Assembly (NCBI GenBank): GCA_946403565.1
Contig: CAMJAJ010000043.1
Coordinates: 1 to 8,186, forward strand
Reading direction: 5' to 3'
From: an uncultured Treponema sp.
GTDB taxonomy: Bacteria; Spirochaetota; Spirochaetia; Treponematales; Treponemataceae
Length of the DNA stretch: 8,186 nucleotides
The position numbers and the translations under genes are program-made. This document shows positions 1 through 5,260 of the stretch, in pieces (position 1 is the stretch's first letter; every line of letters begins with the position of its first letter). The notes beneath the pieces are model-generated. The model saw nothing but the letters and a program-made list of their open reading frames with translations, was not told where the DNA came from and did not search any database.

Positions 1-401
1 TACTCCATGAGCTGCGCGTTGGCCACGGTGTCGTTCGCTCGGTCCACCAGGTGCACGGAGTCCTGCATGCTGGACAGCTTGAGCTCGCGGTCATAATACA
101 TCTCCGCGCAGGTGAAGTCTATCTTCTCCTTTACGTTCGTGCCGCTCACGTTCCCTACGGCCTTGATGTAGCGGTAGTCCTTGCCCGAAAGCTCGATGGT
201 GTCGGCGAAGATCTCCACCCGCTCCGTCGTGATGCTCGCGTTCCCGGTCAGCCGGGCGAAGTCCCCCAACTTGCCGGAGCTGCCGGTCATGCTGTCCGCA
301 CGGAACATCACGGTCTCGCCAAAGGCCGGAAGCAGGAACAGGAAAAAAGCCAGAACGCGGGAGGCAAGGACGGAAGGACGGCAACGGTTCAGCTCATTCA
401 T
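1..401 (-). CDS. lptA: LptA/OstA-like periplasmic envelope-export protein (partial, C-terminus off left edge)
   Basis: The frame starts at the ATG at 401-399 and stays open to base 1, giving 133 residues. A signal peptide is visible: an Arg-containing N-terminus, a hydrophobic stretch LAFFLFLLPAFG (residues 17-28) and likely cleavage before Glu29. The mature part has the OstA pattern of short amphipathic beta strands: 'FRADSMTGSSGK', then 'LTGNASITTERVEIFADTIEL', then 'IKAVGNVSGT', then 'LVDRANDTVANAQLMEY'. In the family, LptA forms the periplasmic bridge that carries lipopolysaccharide or a similar glycolipid from the LptBFGC complex to LptD. It overlaps the end of the lptC-like gene by 8 nt. 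A strong AGGAGG (416-411) lies 9 nt before the ATG and supports this start. Confidence in the fold is high. The cargo is unknown, especially if the host is a spirochaete without classical LPS. An lptB gene may follow to the left, but it is not visible. Confidence 0.85.
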   Translation of the reverse strand, partial: MNELNRCRPSVLASRVLAFFLFLLPAFGETVMFRADSMTGSSGKLGDFARLTGNASITTERVEIFADTIELSGKDYRYIKAVGNVSGTNVKEKIDFTCAEMYYDRELKLSSMQDSVHLVDRANDTVANAQLME

Positions 402-1008
402 GCAGGCCGTCCTCCTCATCCGTGATGATGAAGCCGCTTACGCCGGAGGCAAAGGAGAACTCAGACCCCTTCTCCTGGGCAGAAAAGCCCCTTCCCTCCA
501 GGGTCAGCCCCCCCTTCGTAACCGTGGTCAGCCCCGACGAGGCGATCCGGCCCGTCAAGGTGCTCCACTTTATCGCCTCGCCTTCCAGGGTGAGCCCCTC
601 GTCCGGCTTCTCCATCACGACCGAGCCGTAGAAGGTGAGCCTGGCACGGCCCTGCCTGCCCAGTTGCTCTATGCCCAGGAGCTCGCAGCTTCCCTGGGCC
701 TCGACAGCGCCATCGGCAGAATAGGAGGAGAACTCCGCGTCCTCCACGAAGGTGACCGGCGGCGAGGCATACTGCTCGATCCTCGGCGAGTCCAAGGAAA
801 ATGAGATGGCGTTGTCCTCGTATCTGAAGAAGCTTGCGGACCTGAGCGTAAACTCAGGCGATGACGAACCCACCGCCGCATTCTGCGCGTAGTTGAGGGA
901 GCAGGATGCGACGAGCGGAAGGAAAAGCAGGACTGCAGCATGAGCGCAGCCCGAAAAGACCGAACGGGCGGCCTTTCCGGGCCTTTTCTCAGTTGAACAG
1001 GCTTCCAT
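394..1008 (-). CDS. lptC: LptC-like lipoprotein (LPS-export periplasmic component family)
   Basis: This 204-residue protein starts with a charged N-terminus and a hydrophobic stretch (about residues 22-33) ending in V33-A34-S35-C36. That is a good lipobox, so the mature protein is probably lipidated at Cys36. The rest is beta-rich. Its C-terminal part 'LTLEGEAIKWSTLTGRIAS', followed by 'LTLEGRGFSAQEKGSEFSF', matches the LptC pattern (threshold strand, 'L.W....~~~S', 'G.G~~a'). In the family, LptC accepts the glycolipid from LptF/G and passes it to LptA. Enterobacterial LptC is held by a transmembrane helix, whereas this one looks like a lipoprotein. The start overlaps the pyrG 3' end by 20 nt. 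An AGGGAG (1018-1013) sits 4 nt upstream of the ATG, inside pyrG. The stop overlaps the lptA start. An alternative start further in would damage the signal peptide. Assignment rests on the C-terminal motif and the neighbour, since LptC sequences diverge strongly. Confidence 0.78.
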   Translation of the reverse strand: MEACSTEKRPGKAARSVFSGCAHAAVLLFLPLVASCSLNYAQNAAVGSSSPEFTLRSASFFRYEDNAISFSLDSPRIEQYASPPVTFVEDAEFSSYSADGAVEAQGSCELLGIEQLGRQGRARLTFYGSVVMEKPDEGLTLEGEAIKWSTLTGRIASSGLTTVTKGGLTLEGRGFSAQEKGSEFSFASGVSGFIITDEEDGLHE

Positions 1009-2617
1009 CTTTCTCCCTGTTCAAGATTGCCGCCTGTATGAACGAGTCAAAGAGGGGGTGGGGCTTGGTCGGGCGGCTGACGAACTCGGGGTGGTACTGC
1101 ACGCCGATGCCCCAGGGATGGTCGGTCCACTCAAACGCCTCCACCTGGGAGTCCTCGGTGGAGCTGGCGGAGATGGCCAGGCCGTGCTCCTCCATGTCCT
1201 TGGCGTAGCGGCGGTCAAAGCTGTACTTGGACCGGTGCCGCTCGGTTATCTCGTCCGCATTGTATATGGAATAGAGCCTGGTGTCCTTCCGTATGGAGAC
1301 GGAGCTGGCCCCCAGCTTCATCACGTGGGAGGACGGCTCGGACTGCTCCTCCGGCAGGCTTATCACCGGGTGCTTGGAGTTCTGGATGAACTCGGTCGTG
1401 TCCGCATCCTCCCAGCCGCAGAGGTCGCGGGCGGTGTCGATCGCCATGAGCTGCATGCCCAGGTCTATCCCCAGGTAGGGAATCCTGTTCCTGCGGGCAT
1501 AGCGGACCGTGGCGAGGAGGCCCAAAAAGCCCCGCTGCCCGTAGTTCCCCGGAATCACGATGCCGTCCACCCCCTCAAAGAAGGAGGAAACGTCGTCCGT
1601 GTTCGCATTCTCCAGGGTCTCCGCGTCTATCTTGCGTATCTTTATCTCGGCGTCGTTGCCCGTCACGGCAGCATGGAACAGGGACTCCTGCACGGACTTG
1701 TAGCAGTTGTCCAGGTAGTCCTTCTTGCCCACCATGCCGATGCAGACCTTCTTGGAGGGGTGGCTGAGCCGGTCGATGAACGACGACCACTGCCTGATGT
1801 CCGTCGTCCTGTTGCCGAGCGAGAGCTTGTCCAGAATCAGCCTGTCCAGGCCCTGTCCATGGAAGATCTGAGGCAGCTCGTAGATGGACTTCTCCACGTC
1901 CGGGGAGACGAACACCGCCTCGGGGGAGACGTTGCAGAACAGGGCTATCTTCTTCTTGAGCGACTCGTCCACGGGGGCCTCGCAGCGGCAGAGCAGGATG
2001 TCCGGCTGGATTCCCACCTCCTGCAGCTGCTTCACGGAGTGCTGGGTCGGCTTGGACTTGAGCTCGCCTCCGGTGATGACGGGGATGAAGGTCAGGTGCA
2101 CGCTGATGGCGTTGCTCCTGCCCAGCTCCCGGACCAGCTGCCTGGCCGCCTCAAGGTAAGGCACGGCCTCTATGTCGCCGACCGTCCCCCCGATCTCCAC
2201 GACGACCACGTCCGCCTTGGACTTTTCCCCCAGGTGGCGGATGCAGCGCTTTATCTCGTCCGTTATGTGGGGAATCACCTGCACGGTCCTGCCGTTGTAG
2301 CGGCCGGCCCGCTCGTTCCTTATTACGTTCTCATAGACCTTGCCGATCGAGATGCAGTTCTCGTTCGTCAGGTTCACGCTGGTGAAGCGGCTGAAGTTGC
2401 CCAGGTCCAGGTCGGTCTCGGCCCCGTCCTCGGTGACGTAGACCTCGCCGTGCTGGTAGGGGCTTATGTTGCCCGCGTCCACGTTTATGTAGGGGTCGCA
2501 CTTCAACATTGAAATCTTAAGGGAGCTGCACTCAAGGAGGCTTCCAATCGTGCTGGAGGCAACTCCTTTGCCCAAGCTGGAGCAGACCCCGCTGGTAACA
2601 AGGATGTACTTACTCAT
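989..2617 (-). CDS. pyrG: CTP synthase with a degenerate glutaminase site
   Basis: This is a full-length 542-residue CTP synthase (E. coli PyrG has 545). The family makes CTP from UTP, ATP and glutamine-derived ammonia in the cytoplasm. The N-terminal synthase domain looks complete: P-loop SSLGKG (13-18, Lys17), 'KCDPYINVDAG' (39-49), 'VTEDGAETDLDLG' (61-73, Asp71), 'VEIGGTVGDIE' (140-150, Glu141), and 'GELKSKPTQHSVKQL' (184-198). The C-terminal class I glutamine amidotransferase domain (from about 290) keeps the HPE motif (His509, Glu511) and Gln388 and Glu409. The nucleophile motif, normally GICLGMQ, reads GIDLGMQ, with Asp385 encoded by GAC. The oxyanion loop GGFG is GNYG (357-360), and RHRHRYE is RHRSKYS. 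The enzyme therefore probably uses free ammonia. The ATG start matches the conserved family N-terminus, although its ribosome site (AGGCG) is weak. It heads an operon with the lptC- and lptA-like genes. CTP also feeds phospholipid and glycolipid precursors, which fits envelope neighbours. Confidence 0.97.
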   Translation of the reverse strand: MSKYILVTSGVCSSLGKGVASSTIGSLLECSSLKISMLKCDPYINVDAGNISPYQHGEVYVTEDGAETDLDLGNFSRFTSVNLTNENCISIGKVYENVIRNERAGRYNGRTVQVIPHITDEIKRCIRHLGEKSKADVVVVEIGGTVGDIEAVPYLEAARQLVRELGRSNAISVHLTFIPVITGGELKSKPTQHSVKQLQEVGIQPDILLCRCEAPVDESLKKKIALFCNVSPEAVFVSPDVEKSIYELPQIFHGQGLDRLILDKLSLGNRTTDIRQWSSFIDRLSHPSKKVCIGMVGKKDYLDNCYKSVQESLFHAAVTGNDAEIKIRKIDAETLENANTDDVSSFFEGVDGIVIPGNYGQRGFLGLLATVRYARRNRIPYLGIDLGMQLMAIDTARDLCGWEDADTTEFIQNSKHPVISLPEEQSEPSSHVMKLGASSVSIRKDTRLYSIYNADEITERHRSKYSFDRRYAKDMEEHGLAISASSTEDSQVEAFEWTDHPWGIGVQYHPEFVSRPTKPHPLFDSFIQAAILNREKDGSLFN

Positions 2618-2626
2618 TTCGCCTGT

Positions 2627-2655
2627 ATTCTCACATTATTCGCCCTTTTGGTCAA
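2627..2655 (-). promoter_or_regulatory. Candidate sigma-70 promoter of pyrG
   Basis: Reading the minus strand, TTGACC (2655-2650) is separated by 17 nt from GAGAAT (2632-2627), a -35/-10 pair matching the consensus at 5/6 and 4/6. The -10 ends only 9 nt before the pyrG ATG, so the transcript would have a leader of a few bases or none. That agrees with the weak ribosome site. The match was found by eye, and a start further upstream is possible. Confidence 0.35.
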
Positions 2656-2701
2656 GGCATGCGGGTGGACTTGCGGCATGTGGATGCCCCGGCCCCAGAG
2701 A

Positions 2702-2725
2702 GGCGGCCCGCCCCCCCCTGCGGGC
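2702..2725. repeat. GC hairpin with a C-tract loop in the divergent intergenic region
   Basis: The arms GCCCGC (2706-2711) and GCGGGC (2720-2725) pair over 6 bp around a loop of seven C and one T. The whole C-run, 2711-2718, is 8 long and reads as a G-run on the pyrG strand. It overlaps the 11-base palindrome GGCGGCCCGCC (2702-2712). It lies just upstream of the candidate -35 of the zinc-ribbon gene and about 50 bp upstream of the pyrG -35. The structure could act as an operator or a slippage-prone tract, but no function is shown. Confidence 0.4.
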
Positions 2726-2729
2726 GAGC

Positions 2730-2758
2730 TTGAACAAACGCCCCCTTTCTGATAGGCT
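2730..2758 (+). promoter_or_regulatory. Candidate promoter of the zinc-ribbon/TPM operon
   Basis: TTGAAC (2730-2735) is followed after 17 nt by TAGGCT (2753-2758). The -35 is good (5/6) and the -10 is poor (3/6). The 8-mer GCTTGAAC occurs twice, at 2728-2735 and 2756-2763. The position suits the ATG at 2782, and would exclude the TTG at 2758 as a start because it would lie within the -10 element. Confidence 0.25.
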
Positions 2759-2765
2759 TGAACCC

Positions 2766-2771
2766 AGGAGG
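2766..2771 (+). promoter_or_regulatory. Shine-Dalgarno that sets the zinc-ribbon gene start
   Basis: A perfect AGGAGG lies 10 nt before the ATG at 2782. The in-frame TTG at 2758 would place this site inside the coding sequence and add eight residues ahead of the first zinc knuckle, so ATG 2782 is preferred. Confidence 0.7.
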
Positions 2772-2781
2772 ATACGCACCA

Positions 2782-4236
2782 ATGGCAAACAGGTGTCCAA
2801 GCTGCGGAGGAACGCTCCACTTTGACATACAGAAGCAGAAGCTGGTCTGCGACTACTGCGACAGCGCGTTCGACGCAGACAGCATAGCCCAGATGGGCGG
2901 AGCCGGCGAAAGCCAGGCATTCGGGCAGGAGGAGCCGGGCCAGCAGGACGGCGATACCATCGACGCCACGATATTCACCTGCCCCAACTGCGGGGCCGAG
3001 GTGTTCGCGACGGACCTGGACGCGGTGGAGTACTGCTCCTACTGCGGCACCTTCGTGACACTGGAAAGCCGCCTCGCCAAGCTGCAGAAGCCGTCCTACA
3101 TCCTTCCCTTCACGGTTACGAAGGAAAAATGCCTGGAGCTCTACCGGGAAAAGCTCAAGAAGGCCCGCTTCCTGCCCAAGGACATGAGCGTGGAAAAGGC
3201 GGAGAGCAGCTTCCGCAGGATCTACATCCCCTACTGGACCTACGACCTGGAATTTGACCCGAACAACCTGGTCAGCGTGGACACGCAGGAAAGCTGGACG
3301 AGCGGCAACAAGGAGTATACCCAGCACTACACGATACAGGCACGGGCGCAGGGCAGGTTGGACAACCTGTTCTTCGACGCGTCCGCGACCCTGGAGGACC
3401 GGATTGGCGAGGACATACGGAACTATCCCATGGACTCGCTCCAGCCCTACAACAGCTCCCTCATGGCAGGCTCCTACGCGGACATCGCGGACGTGGGCAA
3501 GGAGACGTATGAGGAGGACGTATACGAGGAGGGCAAGGAGGCCCTGATGGACCAGATCAGGTCCGACCTGTCGCAGAACGGCGGCCGGGGGGCTTCGGGA
3601 GCGTCCGTGCGCAAGACAGGCTCCCTGTCCAGCTTCAAATCATCCCAGGACGTGCGGTCGTACGGCAAGGTCACCGCCAAGCTCGCCATGCTCCCGGTCT
3701 GGTTCATGACCTGGAAGAACAAGAACAGGCTCTGCTACGCCGTCGTCAACGGCAGCACGGGCAAGATGTTCACGGAGATTCCGTCCGACCTCAAGAAGTA
3801 CACGCTTTCTTCCTTTATATTGGCCGTACCCATCTTCCTCCTGCTGGAATGCTTCCTGACCCTCATGCCCAAGACCCTGCTCATCGCGACGGCAGCCCTG
3901 TCGCTGATCATCCTGATCTGCTACTGGCGCGTCAGCAAGAGGCTCAAGCGGCAGGAGAACAGGACCGACGACAAGGGCTACCAGAAGGTCTACGGAACGC
4001 AGAAGGAGGCGTCCGGCGGCAACTCGTTCGGACTCGGCGCACTGCTTTCCATCCTTTCGCTCGTAGCCGCGGCGGGCCTCGTGTACCTGAACCCGGTGAA
4101 CGACCTCCTGTATTACGGCGGCGCTTTCCTCTGCATAGCAGGGGTGTTCGTGGCGATAGCCTCGATGGTCAAGGCGCACAACCTCGCCTGTTCCCGCCCA
4201 ATCCCGCACTTCTTTGACAAGAAGAAGGAGGCCTGA
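2782..4236 (+). CDS. Double zinc-ribbon membrane protein, function unknown
   Basis: The protein has 484 residues from the preferred ATG. Two zinc ribbons open it: Cys5-x2-Cys8 with Cys23-x2-Cys26, and Cys67-x2-Cys70 with Cys85-x2-Cys88, joined by a Gln/Gly/Glu-rich linker. A soluble middle part (about 95-335) contains 'RRIYIPYWTYDLEF', typical of bacterial 'TFIIB-type zinc ribbon' proteins of unknown role. Near the end of that part come 'KLAMLPVWFMTWKNKNRLCYAVVNG' features (cited by region 306-330). Four hydrophobic segments follow, at about 342-361, 365-382, 418-436 and 442-462, with a Lys/Arg-rich loop between the second and third, and a basic tail. The zinc ribbons are most likely cytoplasmic. 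The next gene, a TPM-domain protein, begins 2 nt after the stop, with its AAGGAGG inside this gene, so the two are co-translated. I recall similar zinc-ribbon/TPM neighbours in other bacteria, but no biochemical function is known to me. It is not an RNA polymerase or TFIIB subunit in spite of the usual label. Confidence 0.85.
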   Translation: MANRCPSCGGTLHFDIQKQKLVCDYCDSAFDADSIAQMGGAGESQAFGQEEPGQQDGDTIDATIFTCPNCGAEVFATDLDAVEYCSYCGTFVTLESRLAKLQKPSYILPFTVTKEKCLELYREKLKKARFLPKDMSVEKAESSFRRIYIPYWTYDLEFDPNNLVSVDTQESWTSGNKEYTQHYTIQARAQGRLDNLFFDASATLEDRIGEDIRNYPMDSLQPYNSSLMAGSYADIADVGKETYEEDVYEEGKEALMDQIRSDLSQNGGRGASGASVRKTGSLSSFKSSQDVRSYGKVTAKLAMLPVWFMTWKNKNRLCYAVVNGSTGKMFTEIPSDLKKYTLSSFILAVPIFLLLECFLTLMPKTLLIATAALSLIILICYWRVSKRLKRQENRTDDKGYQKVYGTQKEASGGNSFGLGALLSILSLVAAAGLVYLNPVNDLLYYGGAFLCIAGVFVAIASMVKAHNLACSRPIPHFFDKKKEA

Positions 4237-4238
4237 CG

Positions 4239-5108
4239 ATGAAGAAAATCACTGCGATTGCCCTTGCGGCGGCCCTGGCGGCCCTGGTTCCGCTTTCGGC
4301 CCAGGACGAAGTCCTCCCCATCGGGGACGGATACGAGAGCTACGAGTACGAGGATGACGGATACGAAGCGGCCCAGGACGACGGGCTGGAGGACTACGGA
4401 AGCGGTTCCCTCGCCGACGGCCCGAACTACATAAACGAGGACACCGGCTACGTCGCTGCGGTGCTGGACTGGTCAGACCTGCTGTCTGACGAGGAGGAGG
4501 AGCAGCTCATCGACGGCATGTATGCCATGACGGAATGGGGCAACGCCATCTTCTGCACGTGCGAGTCGGCACAGGGCAGCTCCGCCCAGGACCTTGCGGC
4601 CAGCATCTACGAAGGGATGTTCGGCCATGGGGCGAGCGGAAGCATCTTCTTCATAGACATGTACCGGCGCAGGCTGGAGATACACAGCGACGGCGAGGTC
4701 TACGAGACCATAACCGTCGATTACGCCCAGACCATCACGGACAACATCTACCGGATGGCAAGCGAAGGGGACTACTATTCCTGCGCGGCGGAAGCCTTCA
4801 GGCAGATGGAGACCCTGCTCGCCGGCGGACGGATCCGGCAGCCGATGAAGCACGCGAGCAATGCCCTGCTCGCCCTCGCGCTCGCCCTGTTCATCTGCTA
4901 CCTCTACATGGCCGGCAGCTCCAGGACCGCAAGCGAGAAGGCACAGCCCAAGGCCGACCCGGTGTTCAAGGGCAGCATCTCCGGGCTCGACGTCATCCCC
5001 GGACGCCTTACGTCCCGCGTCATACAAAGCTCCTCCAGCGGCAGGAGCGGATTCTCCGGCGGCGGTGGCGGCGGCCATTCCGGCGGTGGCGGCGGCCACA
5101 GCTTCTGA
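4239..5108 (+). CDS. Secreted, membrane-anchored TPM-domain protein with Gly-rich tail
   Basis: The protein has 289 residues. A signal peptide (Lys2-Lys3, hydrophobic 5-19) is likely cleaved after Ala21 (PLSA|Q). A strongly acidic, Tyr-rich stretch follows (24-63). A TPM domain covers about 70-195: 'YVAAVLDWSDLLSDEEEEQL', then 'GSIFFIDMYRRRLEIHSDGE', then 'DNIYRMASEGDYYSCAAEAF'. This matches the family pattern in which the domain lies outside the membrane. A transmembrane helix (208-225) precedes a basic, Ser-rich segment, and the protein ends in GGGGGGHSGGGGGHSF, a tail common in this family. TPM domains occur as phosphatases in plants and near membrane-repair or photosystem-repair proteins, but the bacterial role is mostly unclear. 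An AAGGAGG lies 7 nt before the ATG, inside the previous gene. The pair probably works together at the inner membrane, with this protein exposing its TPM domain to the periplasm. Confidence 0.85.
   Translation: MKKITAIALAAALAALVPLSAQDEVLPIGDGYESYEYEDDGYEAAQDDGLEDYGSGSLADGPNYINEDTGYVAAVLDWSDLLSDEEEEQLIDGMYAMTEWGNAIFCTCESAQGSSAQDLAASIYEGMFGHGASGSIFFIDMYRRRLEIHSDGEVYETITVDYAQTITDNIYRMASEGDYYSCAAEAFRQMETLLAGGRIRQPMKHASNALLALALALFICYLYMAGSSRTASEKAQPKADPVFKGSISGLDVIPGRLTSRVIQSSSSGRSGFSGGGGGGHSGGGGGHSF
5060..5098 (+). repeat. 18-bp direct repeat encoding the Gly-rich tail
   Basis: The 18-mer CGGCGGTGGCGGCGGCCA occurs at 5060-5077 and again at 5081-5098, separated by three bases. Each copy encodes a run of five or six Gly followed by His. 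The exact match at DNA level suggests a recent duplication or a slippage-prone site. Changes in copy number by multiples of 21 would only lengthen the tail. Confidence 0.75.
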
Positions 5109-5146
5109 CGGGCGGCATTTCCTGACGGGCGGCCCCTCAGGAAATG
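5105..5146 (+). terminator. Hairpin after the TPM gene, no U-tract
   Basis: CATTTCCTGA (5116-5125) and TCAGGAAATG (5137-5146) form a perfect 10-bp stem with an 11-nt GC-rich loop, starting 7 nt after the TPM stop. The 12-mer CTGACGGGCGGC is repeated at 5105-5116 and 5122-5133, the second copy spanning the stem and loop. No run of T follows on either strand, so it is not a classical intrinsic terminator. It may protect the mRNA 3' end, give weak termination or bind a protein. Confidence 0.45.
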
Positions 5147-5203
5147 TGTTCCTGTCAAAAGAAAAACCGGCTGGTTAATGGCGAACTTGCAAAAAACTGC
5201 CGA

Positions 5204-5209
5204 TATACT
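5204..5209 (+). promoter_or_regulatory. Candidate -10 element of the binding-protein/symporter operon
   Basis: TATACT fits the -10 consensus at 5/6 and stands out in a GC-rich context, 52 nt before the ATG at 5261. No good -35 lies at 16-18 nt; the nearest, TTGCAA (5187-5192), is only 11 nt away. The promoter may need an activator, or it may be a chance match. Confidence 0.35.
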
Positions 5210-5229
5210 CCTAGATAAGGGGAACTGTA

Positions 5230-5238
5230 TTTTTTTTT
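5230..5238 (+). repeat. T9 homopolymer in the leader of the binding-protein gene
   Basis: Nine consecutive T lie between the candidate -10 and the ribosome site. This is the longest homopolymer I noticed in the window. It is non-coding if the ATG at 5261 is the start. Confidence 0.7.
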
Positions 5239-5248
5239 GCAGCTTCTC

Positions 5249-5254
5249 GGGGAG
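5249..5254 (+). promoter_or_regulatory. Shine-Dalgarno that sets the binding-protein start
   Basis: GGGGAG lies 6 nt before the ATG at 5261. The in-frame TTG at 5237 has no ribosome site (it follows the T-run), and it would put this site in the coding sequence. The ATG also gives a clean signal peptide. Confidence 0.65.
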
Positions 5255-5260
5255 TCCTTT

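Noticed and set aside
1058..2512. A 484-codon open frame on the plus strand opposite pyrG
   Set aside because: It lies wholly antisense to an unmistakable CTP synthase. Its protein is rich in Val/Leu/Asp/His/Gly in the manner of a GC-rich shadow frame and shows no known domain.
2675..2688. Inverted repeat GGCAT-GTGG-ATGCC in the divergent region as an operator
   Set aside because: A 5-bp arm is expected by chance in GC-rich DNA, and no regulator gene is nearby to support it.
2758..2784. TTG at 2758 as start of the zinc-ribbon gene
   Set aside because: The perfect AGGAGG at 2766-2771 points to ATG 2782, and the TTG overlaps the candidate -10 element.
2614..5099. Long minus-strand frames opposite the zinc-ribbon and TPM genes (2614-3327, 3640-4209, 4473-5099)
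   Set aside because: They are antisense to genes with clear domains, signal peptides and ribosome sites. They have no recognisable motifs and are explained by high GC.
5169..5176. Small hairpin AACC-GGCT-GGTT as a minus-strand terminator (T-rich sequence follows on that strand)
   Set aside because: The stem is only 4 bp, and no minus-strand gene lies upstream of it in this window.
4535..5178. Alternative plus-strand frames inside the TPM gene
   Set aside because: They are Arg/Pro/His-rich or Ser/Pro/Ala-rich shadow products in the wrong frame. The TPM frame is supported by signal peptide, domain, membrane helix and tail.
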